Assembly: GCA_964650245.1 (NCBI GenBank)
Contig: CAZYQK010000053.1
Coordinates: 1 to 20,142 of the forward strand
DNA from: WS-2 sp964650245
GTDB taxonomy: Bacteria; Eisenbacteria; RBG-16-71-46
Length of the DNA stretch: 20,142 bases
Direction: 5' to 3'
Below the pieces are notes generated by a model. It was given only the letters and a program-made list of their open reading frames with translations. It did not search any database and had not been told where the DNA came from. The translations under genes were made by a program, and so were the position numbers. Shown piece after piece: positions 6,894 through 14,646 of the stretch (positions are counted from its first letter, which is position 1; every line of letters starts with the position of its first letter).

Positions 6894-8431
6894 GCGGCCG
6901 GCGCCGCCGCGGCGGACGCCGTCGTCCGCGCGGCCCGCAACCGCCGCCCCCGCGGCGACACGGCTTCTCGCTCTGGCGCTGGCTCTCGGCGCTGTTCGCG
7001 CCGCCCCGTCGAGCGCCCGAGCCGCGGGGCGCCGCACCCGCCGGGGGCGAGCAGGAAGCACGCATCATCGTCGAGTTCGGCCGGCACTACGGCATCGAGT
7101 TCCGCAGTCCCGAGCTGCTCAAGCTGGCGCTCACCCATCGTTCCTACCTGAGCGTGACCGGCCAGGGGCCGCGCGAGTCCAACGAGCGCCTGGAGTTCCT
7201 GGGTGACTCGGTGCTCGGGCTCGTCACCAGCGAGTACCTGTACCGGCAGCATCCCAACGAACACGAGGGCCAGCTCACCAAGACCAAGTCGCTGCTGGTG
7301 TCGAAGGCGATCCTCTCGCGCCGAGCGCTGGCGATGGGTCTCGGACGCTTCGTCCTGATGAGTCATTCCGAAGTCGAGTCGGGCGGCCGACAGCGGCTCT
7401 CGATCCTGGCGGACGCCTTCGAGTCCGTGATCGGCGCGATCTATCTCGATCAGGGTTTCGAGGCGGCGCGCGCCTTCATCGAGCGCTGGCTGCTGCGGGA
7501 TTCGCGCGAGATCGTGTCGGACAAGCGCCACACGAACTACAAGAGCCACCTGCAGGAATACGTCCAGAGCACGTTCCGCACCCACCCGGTCTACCGCATC
7601 CGCAGCGAGATGGGGCCGGACCACTCCAAGCACTTCATGGTCGAGGTGCTGGTGGGACGGCGCATGCTGGGCGAGGGCAAGGGGCGAAACAAGAAGGAGG
7701 CGGAGCAGGCGGCGGCGCGCGACGCGCTCGACCGCGTGGGGGGCGAGCCGGGGAACGAGGGCCGCGAGCGCGGGCCCCGTGACCGGATGCCGCGCGAGGT
7801 CCGCGAGCGTGTCGCTCCACCGCGGGTTGAAGCCGAGGCCGGGGGCATCGCGACCGCGGACGAGAGCGAGGAATCCACGCGCCGGCGCCCCCGCGGACGG
7901 CGTGGTGGGCGGGGACGCCGCGCGCGGCCGGGCGGCGAGATGGAGCCCGCGGCGCCGTCCAGCACCATGCCGGTGGCGCAGGAGCCGCCCCCCCCCGCCC
8001 CGGTTTCCGCGGCGCGACCGGCGGCGGAACGCGCACGCGATGTGGAGCCCCCCGAGCTGGAGCCGCTGCCGCCGGCGTACGATGAGGACGAGTTCGAGGA
8101 GATCGGCCGCCCCGAGGGGCCGCTCGAGGATCGGCACGTGGATCCGTTCGCGATCGAGACCGAGCCGGCCGCTGCCGAGGAGAGGTACGCGGCGCCGTCG
8201 GGCGCTCCGGCGGCGCCCGCGGAAGGCGCTCAGGCGGGCGACGAGCCCTGGGTAGAGACCGAGTGGTCGATGCCTGGATCGGACTCCGAGCCGTCTCCGG
8301 AGCCGCCGGCCTCCGGGGAGTCGGAGGTCGGCGAAGAATCAGGACAGGGACCGGCTCCGACCTCGACGCCCGCCGGAGGTGCCCTTTACGGCCGTCGGCC
8401 CGGGCGCAAGCGGAGGGGCCCGTCACGCTAG
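6776..8431 (+). CDS. rnc: Ribonuclease III with long charged C-terminal extension (start uncertain)
   Basis: Double-stranded RNA endonuclease for rRNA and mRNA processing. Numbering from the ATG at 6776, the catalytic domain holds the signature NERLEFLGDS (136-145; E140 and D144) and DAFESVIGAIYLD (D213, E216), all metal-site residues. A dsRNA-binding domain follows at about 253-320 (NYKSHLQEY to EAEQAAARDAL). Residues from about 322 to 551 are an added low-complexity tail: first a basic stretch rich in RG/RR (GRRGGRGRRARPGG), then a long Pro/Glu/Asp-rich acidic part, ending in a basic RRPGRKRRGPSR. Ordinary RNase III stops soon after the dsRBD. The start is a problem: between the fabF stop and 7153 no ATG, GTG or TTG occurs in this frame, so translation begins at 6776 inside fabF (118-base overlap), at a rare codon such as CTG 6992, or at GTG 7154, which would cut off the first conserved helix. 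fabF-rnc adjacency is common. Confidence 0.88.
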   Translation: MRPRFRSESGPRAAREGRPLELVRVRGTQRDPGHEGRDVSGRRRRGGRRRPRGPQPPPPRRHGFSLWRWLSALFAPPRRAPEPRGAAPAGGEQEARIIVEFGRHYGIEFRSPELLKLALTHRSYLSVTGQGPRESNERLEFLGDSVLGLVTSEYLYRQHPNEHEGQLTKTKSLLVSKAILSRRALAMGLGRFVLMSHSEVESGGRQRLSILADAFESVIGAIYLDQGFEAARAFIERWLLRDSREIVSDKRHTNYKSHLQEYVQSTFRTHPVYRIRSEMGPDHSKHFMVEVLVGRRMLGEGKGRNKKEAEQAAARDALDRVGGEPGNEGRERGPRDRMPREVRERVAPPRVEAEAGGIATADESEESTRRRPRGRRGGRGRRARPGGEMEPAAPSSTMPVAQEPPPPAPVSAARPAAERARDVEPPELEPLPPAYDEDEFEEIGRPEGPLEDRHVDPFAIETEPAAAEERYAAPSGAPAAPAEGAQAGDEPWVETEWSMPGSDSEPSPEPPASGESEVGEESGQGPAPTSTPAGGALYGRRPGRKRRGPSR

Positions 8432-8506
8432 GGGCTAGTGGCGTGGCCGAGATCCGGCGTTGCTCGGCGCCGGGAGATCTGTGATGGGCCGGAACTCAAG
8501 AGGGCC

Positions 8507-8543
8507 AAAAAAAGTGAAGCGGGGGGTTTGCACCCCCCGCCTC
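8507..8543 (-). terminator. Strong Rho-independent terminator, minus strand
   Basis: An 8-bp perfect GC stem (8519-8526 with 8533-8540) has a 6-base loop. On the minus strand it extends by three more pairs, one of them G-U (to 8516 and 8543). It is followed, after AC, by seven T (complement of the A-run 8507-8513). The T-run is only on the minus-strand side, so it ends leftward transcription. Confidence 0.85.
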
Positions 8544-8630
8544 GAACTGCCGCCACGCGCGGTCAGGACAGGCCCCTCGGAATCTCCGTGCCCATCCCAC
8601 GGTGACGACAGGCACAATTCACCCTCGGTC
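8507..8630 (-). ncRNA. Candidate small structured RNA with its own promoter and terminator
   Basis: If the sigma-54-like element at 8640-8656 is real, transcription starts near 8630 or 8629 and ends at the terminator at 8507, giving about 125 nt. The RNA can fold. One hairpin nests CUG/CAG (8564-8566 with 8547-8549) and CCGC/GCGG (8559-8562 with 8550-8553), with GCCU/AGGC outside it (8570-8573 with 8539-8542; these last pairs compete with the terminator stem). Upstream, CCGTG/CACGG (8586-8590 with 8598-8602) or GTGCCT/GGGCAC (8610-8615 with 8588-8593) are alternatives. It matches no RNA family I recognise. A 19-codon GTG-initiated open frame lies inside, so a small mRNA is also possible. It could simply be a remnant of the 3' region of the upstream regulator gene. 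Confidence 0.4.
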
Positions 8631-8639
8631 TGTCCACAG

Positions 8640-8656
8640 AGCATCTGCCATGCCAG
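8640..8656 (-). promoter_or_regulatory. Sigma-54-like -24/-12 promoter, minus strand
   Basis: Minus-strand CTGGCATGGCAGATGCT fits the sigma-54 consensus YTGGCACGRNNNTTGCW except at two specified positions. The invariant GG (8654-8653) and GC (8642-8641) have the required spacing. It points away from the sigma-54 activator gene, towards the terminator at 8507. GG and GC doublets at this spacing arise often in GC-rich DNA, so this is suggestive only. Confidence 0.4.
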
Positions 8657-8694
8657 AAAAAGCACGCCCATGCGTTGCGGAGCCTAACGCGTGC
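8657..8694 (-). terminator. Bulged terminator hairpin downstream of the sigma-54 regulator gene
   Basis: On the minus strand GCAC pairs with GTGC (8691-8694 with 8662-8665) and GCGTT with AACGC (8686-8690 with 8672-8676), leaving a six-base bulge and a nine-base loop. Five T follow (complement of 8657-8661). It would end the regulator transcript about 150 bases after its stop codon. Confidence 0.6.
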
Positions 8695-8838
8695 CGCGTG
8701 AAGTCCTTCTCTCGCCGCAGCGGATCTCCTTGTAGTCGCCTCTGAGCCGGGATCGCACGAACGATTGGGACGACTTGTCACGACCGCCGCCGCCGCTTGC
8801 CATCAATGGCGCCCGGATACTGTCATTAAACGCTGGAG

Positions 8839-10251
<1,413 letters not shown>

Positions 10252-10358
10252 GGCCTGCAATGCGCGACAGGGTGGGAGGTCGAAGCGATTCATACCACGT
10301 CCGGGAGTCCCGGTCATGGCGGAAATCCCGAAGCGGCTCCTCCGCATGCGGTCCGGCT

Positions 10359-10388
10359 TTGGGACGCGCGCTACGCCCGTGCTAGGCT
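10359..10388 (+). promoter_or_regulatory. Promoter of the TPR gene
   Basis: TTGGGA (10359-10364) and TAGGCT (10383-10388) are 18 bases apart, and TGC precedes the second, forming an extended -10. The predicted start of transcription falls at or next to the ATG at 10396, with no Shine-Dalgarno sequence, so the transcript may be leaderless. Confidence 0.55.
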
Positions 10389-10395
10389 GATGCCG

Positions 10396-12066
10396 ATGTG
10401 GGTCCTCGCGCTGAGCCTGATCGCCGTCGCCGCGACTACGCTGCCCCCGACCGCGGGACCGCCCCAGGCCCCCCTCGCGGGCTACCCGAGCGAGGAAGCG
10501 TTGCGCAGGTACACGCAGGGCCGGCTCCTCGAGGAGCGCAACGAGGGTCGCGACGCGCTGGCCGAGTACTACCGTGCGCTGTTGCTCGACCCGCGCTCGA
10601 CTGCGACGATGCGCCGGCTGAGCGAAGTTTCGGCGCGACTCGGCGACGCCGCGGGATCCCTGGAATTCGCCGACCAGGCGCTGCTCATCGAGCCGGGTGA
10701 CGCGCACGCGCGCTGGCTTTCGGGCGCCGCGCTCTTCAATCTCGGCCGCGCCCGCGACGCGCTGGAGTCGCTGGAGGCGGCGGTGGCCGCCGACTCCGGG
10801 CAGGTCGAGTATCTCAAGACGCTGGCGCGGGTGGGCGAAGAGCTGGATCGCTATGAGGTTGTGGCGCGCGCGTATCGTCGGGTGGTGGAGCTCGACTCCC
10901 GGGATGGGGAGGCCTGGTTCCAGCTCGCGGCCGCCGAAGCTCGGTTGGGTCGCTTCGCGGCGGCCAGGCCGGCGCTCGCCGAGGCGGTCGCCATCAATCC
11001 GATGCGGCCCGGCCTGTTCTTCCTGCAGGGCTGGGTGGAGGAGGGACTCGGCCATCGGCGCGAGGCGATCGAGCTCTACCGCGAACATCTGAAGATCCAC
11101 GCCGGAGACGCCGCATCCCGCCAGCGCCTGGTGAGCCTGCTGATGGACGCGAAGCGCTTCGCGGAGGCGTACCGCGAAGTGCAGGCGCTGAGCCGTGCGC
11201 GGCCCGAAGACGCGGAGGCGCTCGCGGTGGAGGCCGACCTGGCGCTCCGGCTGGGCCACTCCACTCGTGCGAACGAGTTGCTGGCCCGCATCGCGCGGCT
11301 GGCGCCGGACGATCCGGACAACCTCGACCGCCGACTCGACGTGCTGATTCGGAACCAGCGTCACCGCGACGCGGTTCAGCTCGCGGACGAGTGGTCGGCG
11401 CGATATCCCGGCGACTACCGCGGGCCAATGCTGGCCGCCCGCACGCGGGCGGCCGCCGGCGAGACCGAATCGGCGCTCGAGCGCGCACGCCGCTCCGTGG
11501 AGCTGGCGCCCGACTCGCTTGCGCCACGGCTGCTTCTGGGGCGCATCCACCAGGTCCGGAAGCGCTACCAGGAGGCCGCGATGGTGTGGGCCGAGACGCT
11601 CGCGCGGTTCCCGGCGCGCGCCGAGATCGGCCTCGATCTGGCCTACTGCCGCGAGCAACTCGGGGACATCGCGGGGGCGGAGCAGGCGGCGCGAGACGTG
11701 CTCGCCGACCGGCCTGAGAGCGCCAGCGCGCTCAACTTCCTGGGCTACCTGCTGGCCGATCACAACCTGAGCCTGCCCGAAGCCGAGGGGCTGATCCGGC
11801 GAGCGGTGGAGCAGGAGCCGCTCAACGGAGCGTTCGTGGATTCCATGGGCTGGGTCTACTATCGGCTCGGGCGCCTCGAGGAGGCGCGCCGCGAGCTGGA
11901 ACGGGCGCTGGAGCTGAGCGGAGGAGATCCGGTGGTGCATGAGCATCTGGGAGACGTTTACAAGGACATGCGGCTCATCGAGTTGGCGCGCGAGCAGTAC
12001 CGCCGGAGCCTGGCCGTTGATCGCGCCAACGGCCGGGTGAGGTCGAAGCTCGATGGCCTGCGCTAG
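10396..12066 (+). CDS. Exported tetratricopeptide-repeat protein
   Basis: Starts with a short hydrophobic segment (WVLALSLIAVAA) followed by a Pro/Ala-rich stretch, consistent with a signal peptide or N-terminal anchor. Nearly all the rest is TPR-type helical pairs of about 34 residues (ten or more repeats by eye), with the usual pattern of small residues and closing Pro (for example ALLLDPRS, ALLIEPGD, AVAINPMR). The last repeats carry the block ALNFLGYLLAD and GAFVDSMGWVYYRLGRLEEA, seen in a widespread group of envelope TPR proteins of unknown detailed role. It probably works as a protein-binding scaffold in the periplasm. ATG 10396 gives 556 residues; ATG 10390 adds two. It is upstream of the ECF sigma gene with a 41-base gap, so it may share its transcript. 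Confidence 0.88.
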   Translation: MWVLALSLIAVAATTLPPTAGPPQAPLAGYPSEEALRRYTQGRLLEERNEGRDALAEYYRALLLDPRSTATMRRLSEVSARLGDAAGSLEFADQALLIEPGDAHARWLSGAALFNLGRARDALESLEAAVAADSGQVEYLKTLARVGEELDRYEVVARAYRRVVELDSRDGEAWFQLAAAEARLGRFAAARPALAEAVAINPMRPGLFFLQGWVEEGLGHRREAIELYREHLKIHAGDAASRQRLVSLLMDAKRFAEAYREVQALSRARPEDAEALAVEADLALRLGHSTRANELLARIARLAPDDPDNLDRRLDVLIRNQRHRDAVQLADEWSARYPGDYRGPMLAARTRAAAGETESALERARRSVELAPDSLAPRLLLGRIHQVRKRYQEAAMVWAETLARFPARAEIGLDLAYCREQLGDIAGAEQAARDVLADRPESASALNFLGYLLADHNLSLPEAEGLIRRAVEQEPLNGAFVDSMGWVYYRLGRLEEARRELERALELSGGDPVVHEHLGDVYKDMRLIELAREQYRRSLAVDRANGRVRSKLDGLR

Positions 12067-12072
12067 AGGGCT

Positions 12073-12101
12073 GGAACTCCGGGTGATCGCCGGGGTAGCA
12101 C
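12073..12101 (+). promoter_or_regulatory. Possible ECF-type promoter of the sigma factor gene
   Basis: GGAACT (12073-12078) resembles the -35 element of RpoE-type ECF sigma factors, and a TAGCAC hexamer (12096-12101) lies 17 bases downstream. It ends six bases before the GTG at 12108. If real, the sigma factor could drive its own gene. The -10 match to ECF promoters is poor, so this is tentative. Confidence 0.35.
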
Positions 12102-12107
12102 AGCCGG

Positions 12108-12743
12108 GTGAGCCAAGTCGTGACGCCTGACCGCGATCCCGTCGCACCCCCGATCCTCAGCCTGTCGGACGAAGATCTGATGGCGCGGGTGGGGGAGGAC
12201 GACGACCGGGCCTTCTCGGAGTTGGTGCGCCGCTTCCAGGGCCGAGTCACCAACCTGGTGAGCCGCGTGCTCAACGACCGGGAGTGCGCCGACGACCTCG
12301 CCCAGGAAGTTTTCGTCCGGGTGTTCGTGCATCGCAGGAACTACCGTCGCGGCTCCAAGTTTTCGACCTGGCTGTTCACGATCGCGGCGAACCTGGCGAA
12401 GAACGAGATCCGGCGCCGGGTCAGACGGCGCAACTGGTTCAGCCTCGACGCACTGCAGGAGATGGTCAAGGACAGCGCGATCCAGCTCGCGGATCCGACC
12501 GAAGGCCGCGAGAGCCTGATGGAGCGCGAGCAGTTGCGCGAGGCGATGGGACGGGCGATCGCGACCGTGCCGGAGAGATACCGTCTGGCTCTGGTGCTGC
12601 GGGACATCGAAGGGCTGCCTTACGAGGAGATCGCACAGGTGCTCAACATCCCGGGCGGGACGGTGCGCTCGCGCATCAACCGCGCCCGGGGCATGCTGAA
12701 GCGCAAACTTCAACCGCTACTGCGAAGAGAAGGTTCCCCATGA
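12108..12743 (+). CDS. ECF-family RNA polymerase sigma factor (RpoE-like)
   Basis: Group IV sigma factor of 211 residues. Sigma region 2 spans about 20-105, with the -10 recognition and melting part in DDLAQEVFVRVF and STWLFTIAANLAKNEIRR. Region 4 spans about 145-205, including the helix-turn-helix LPYEEIAQVLNIPGGTVRSRINRAR for -35 recognition. A linker rich in charged residues separates them. It is a typical RpoE-like length. The GTG at 12108 begins the protein; no Shine-Dalgarno sequence is visible, but a -10-like hexamer ends six bases before it. The stop overlaps the ATG of the next gene (ATGA), a zinc-finger anti-sigma factor, so the two are made together. The inducing signal is unknown; partner genes suggest envelope stress. 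Confidence 0.94.
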   Translation: MSQVVTPDRDPVAPPILSLSDEDLMARVGEDDDRAFSELVRRFQGRVTNLVSRVLNDRECADDLAQEVFVRVFVHRRNYRRGSKFSTWLFTIAANLAKNEIRRRVRRRNWFSLDALQEMVKDSAIQLADPTEGRESLMEREQLREAMGRAIATVPERYRLALVLRDIEGLPYEEIAQVLNIPGGTVRSRINRARGMLKRKLQPLLRREGSP

Positions 12744-13372
12744 AATGCGGTCAGGCCCGGCGGCTCTTCGGAACCTACTGGGACGACGAGACCACGCAGG
12801 CCGAGCGCGAATGGCTCGAATCGCATCTCGCTTCGTGCCGGTCCTGCCGCCACGAGTACGAAACCCTTTCGCGCACGCTGGAACTGGCCGGGTCCCTGCC
12901 GCGCGTCGAGCCCGCGCCCGATCTGCTGGAGCGGGTGCTGAGCCGTACCCGGCGCGCTGCACCCGTGCCCGACCGCTTTCCGTCCCCGACCCCGCGCTGG
13001 ATTCCGATCACGGCCGCCGCGGCGCTGCTGGCCCTCGCGGCATCGCTGGTGGTGCCCTGGCTCGGGCTCGCGCCCCGCAGCCGCCACGGCGGTGAGCCGG
13101 CGCCGGCCGTGGCGCTGCGCGAGCCCGAGCGCGTGAGCCCGGTCGCGGTTCGGAGCGCGCCGCCCGCGGTGGCCCGGGCCTCAGGTCCTTCGGCCGCGGT
13201 CCCGCCCACGCTGGTGGCGTCGAACGCCGGCTCCGCAATTCCCGACAGCCTCTTCGACCACAGCGAGGATATCGAGTTCATCCTCGATCCCGTGACCCTG
13301 CGCCGCGGCCGCGCCACCGTGACGCGGCTTCCCGGCGGCGTGCAGGGCGAGAAGGCCGTGATCTCGTTCTGA
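12740..13372 (+). CDS. Zinc-finger anti-sigma factor with one membrane segment
   Basis: The N-terminal cytoplasmic domain (1-50) has the anti-sigma zinc motif H29-x3-C33-x2-C36 plus C3, matching the zf-HC2/ZAS family that holds ECF sigma factors inactive. A single hydrophobic helix (about 88-110) follows, then a Pro/Ala-rich linker and a short C-terminal segment (about 165-210) that should be outside the inner membrane and ends in a beta-prone block (LDPVTLRRGRATVTRLPGG). The protein has 210 residues. ATGA overlap with the sigma gene gives strict coupling. By analogy with RseA it would be released by regulated proteolysis or by a conformational signal; the protease-like protein encoded next appears inactive, so the mechanism may differ. 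Confidence 0.87.
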   Translation: MKCGQARRLFGTYWDDETTQAEREWLESHLASCRSCRHEYETLSRTLELAGSLPRVEPAPDLLERVLSRTRRAAPVPDRFPSPTPRWIPITAAAALLALAASLVVPWLGLAPRSRHGGEPAPAVALREPERVSPVAVRSAPPAVARASGPSAAVPPTLVASNAGSAIPDSLFDHSEDIEFILDPVTLRRGRATVTRLPGGVQGEKAVISF

Positions 13373-13383
13373 GAGGCTCCGGC

Positions 13384-14598
13384 ATGCGACCCCGATTCGC
13401 CCGGAACGTGGCGGCGCGTGTGGGTCGTGCCGCGGCGCTGCTGCTGGGCGTTTCGGCGCTCGCCTCGCCGTGCTTCGCGCAGAGCGCGCTCTCCGCGCTC
13501 CAGACCGACGTGGATCAGGTGACGCTGAAGGCGCGGGCCTCGGTGGTCACCGTCTTCGCGCAGCGCACCGTCGACCGGATCGATTCGCGCAGCCATCAGA
13601 CGCGGCGCCGGCTCCATACCCGTGTCGGCTCGGGCGTCGCGGTGGAGGAGAGCCTCATCCTCACCACCGCGAGCGTGGTATTCGGGGCGGAGCGCGTGCT
13701 GGTGCGCACCGTGAACGGCATCCAGGTGGACGCCGACCTCGCCGGCATCGATCCGGTGTTCAACCTGGCTCTGCTCCGGGTGCCGGGAATGCGGCTTCCG
13801 CCCGTCCGCTTCGCCGAGGAACGCGCGCCCCAGGTCGGCGACTGGGTGATCGCGATCGGCACCTCGTACCGCGCGCAGCCCACGCAGTCCGTGGGCTACA
13901 TCGCCTACCGCTATCACGAGCCGCGCATCCCCCTGCTCCAGCTCACCAACACCGTTTACCCCGGCAACAGTGGTGGCGCCGCGCTCAACCCGCGCGGCGA
14001 GCTGATCGGTGTCATCCAGGGCGAGCTGGGATCGCCCGGCTCCGGCACCGCGGATCTCGATGGTGAGCGCCGCCCCGCAGGCATGAGCTTCGTGCTCCCG
14101 GTCGAGACGGTGCGCCCGGTTTACGAGAACCTGCGACGCGAGGGACGAGTGCGCCACGGTTACCTCGGCGTCTCGACCAGCGGCGCGCGCGTCGAGAGCG
14201 ACACCGAACGCGGACTCCAGGTGCCGATTGGCGCCCTGGTCGAGAGCGCCGAGCTCGCCGGCCCTGCGGCCCGCTCGGGGATCCGGAAGGGCGATCTCAT
14301 CGTGGGCTTCGATCGGGAGCGGGTCGAATACCCGGGCCAGCTCGCGCGCTGGGTGGCGGCGACTCGGCCCGGCACCACGGTGGAGCTGATCTGGGTGCGC
14401 GACGACATCCAGCATGTCGCCCGCCTCGCGCTCGGGGAGTCGCCGCACACCATGCCGACCTGGGCGGCCGAGGCCGTCACGCCCGAGCCCGCCGCGCCGC
14501 CCGCGAGCCGGATCGGGGAGCTCGAGCTGAAGATCCAGCGCCTCAATCGCGAATTGCAGCAGCTCAAGGGCCGCACCGGCGCGCCGCCGCCTCCCTGA
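13384..14598 (+). CDS. Exported HtrA/DegS-like trypsin-PDZ protein with degraded catalytic triad
   Basis: A signal peptide (residues 1-32, cleavage probable after CFA) leads to the periplasm. A trypsin-fold domain spans about 45-245 and a PDZ domain about 258-350. The C-terminus has a short Leu-rich coiled-coil stretch (about 376-396). In HtrA proteins the motifs are TNxHVV, DxxTDLAVL and GNSGG. Here the first reads LTTASVV (Ser97 at the His position), the second reads DPVFNLALL (Asn127 at the Asp position), and only the third is intact (GNSGG, Ser196). The protease is therefore probably inactive, or at best unusual. The gene follows the anti-sigma gene by 11 bases, the place where DegS-like sensors would act. 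I infer a binding or sensing role in the sigma pathway. The ATG at 13384 is preceded by a GAGAGG-like site. Confidence 0.85.
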   Translation: MRPRFARNVAARVGRAAALLLGVSALASPCFAQSALSALQTDVDQVTLKARASVVTVFAQRTVDRIDSRSHQTRRRLHTRVGSGVAVEESLILTTASVVFGAERVLVRTVNGIQVDADLAGIDPVFNLALLRVPGMRLPPVRFAEERAPQVGDWVIAIGTSYRAQPTQSVGYIAYRYHEPRIPLLQLTNTVYPGNSGGAALNPRGELIGVIQGELGSPGSGTADLDGERRPAGMSFVLPVETVRPVYENLRREGRVRHGYLGVSTSGARVESDTERGLQVPIGALVESAELAGPAARSGIRKGDLIVGFDRERVEYPGQLARWVAATRPGTTVELIWVRDDIQHVARLALGESPHTMPTWAAEAVTPEPAAPPASRIGELELKIQRLNRELQQLKGRTGAPPPP

Positions 14599-14634
14599 CT
14601 CCCCGCGGCGCCGTCTCCTCGCCGGGCCGTTGTG

Positions 14635-14640
14635 TATAGT
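14635..14640 (+). promoter_or_regulatory. -10 element for aroB
   Basis: TATAGT, five of six bases of the sigma-70 consensus, ends six bases before the GTG at 14647 in otherwise GC-rich sequence. No good -35 is visible. Spacing implies a transcript beginning at or beside the start codon. Confidence 0.5.
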
Positions 14641-14646
14641 GCCGGC

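Larger units (their letters stand above)
8432..8838. other. 407-base gap between convergent rnc and sigma-54 regulator genes
   Basis: No convincing protein gene on either strand; several short open frames are present, but none resembles a known family or has a good ribosome binding site. The DNA is visibly less GC-rich than its neighbours. All structural signals point to minus-strand transcription: a hairpin with a T-run (8657-8694), a sigma-54-like element (8640-8656) and a second, stronger hairpin with a T-run (8507-8543). No terminator is seen for the plus-strand rnc transcript. Confidence 0.6.

Noticed and set aside
4971..7061. Long open frame of almost 700 codons on the minus strand opposite fabG, acpP and fabF
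   Set aside because: Low-complexity, Arg/Ala/His-rich translation with no family motifs, lying opposite three well-supported genes. Such antisense frames are expected in GC-rich DNA because stop codons are rare.
8540..8575. GTTCGA-like sequence on the minus strand suggesting a tRNA T-arm
   Set aside because: The flanking bases cannot form the T-stem, and no acceptor, D or anticodon arm is present at the proper distances.
8460..8781. Short open frames in the rnc-regulator gap, one reading CPQSICH on the plus strand like a heme-binding site
   Set aside because: The spacing between cysteines is not the standard CxxCH, there is no ribosome binding site or signal peptide, and the frames run through the terminator hairpins.
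10294..12147. N-terminal extension of the sigma-54 regulator frame across the whole TPR gene
   Set aside because: The receiver domain begins properly at the ATG at 10251. The upstream part is the complement of the TPR gene and shows no domain.
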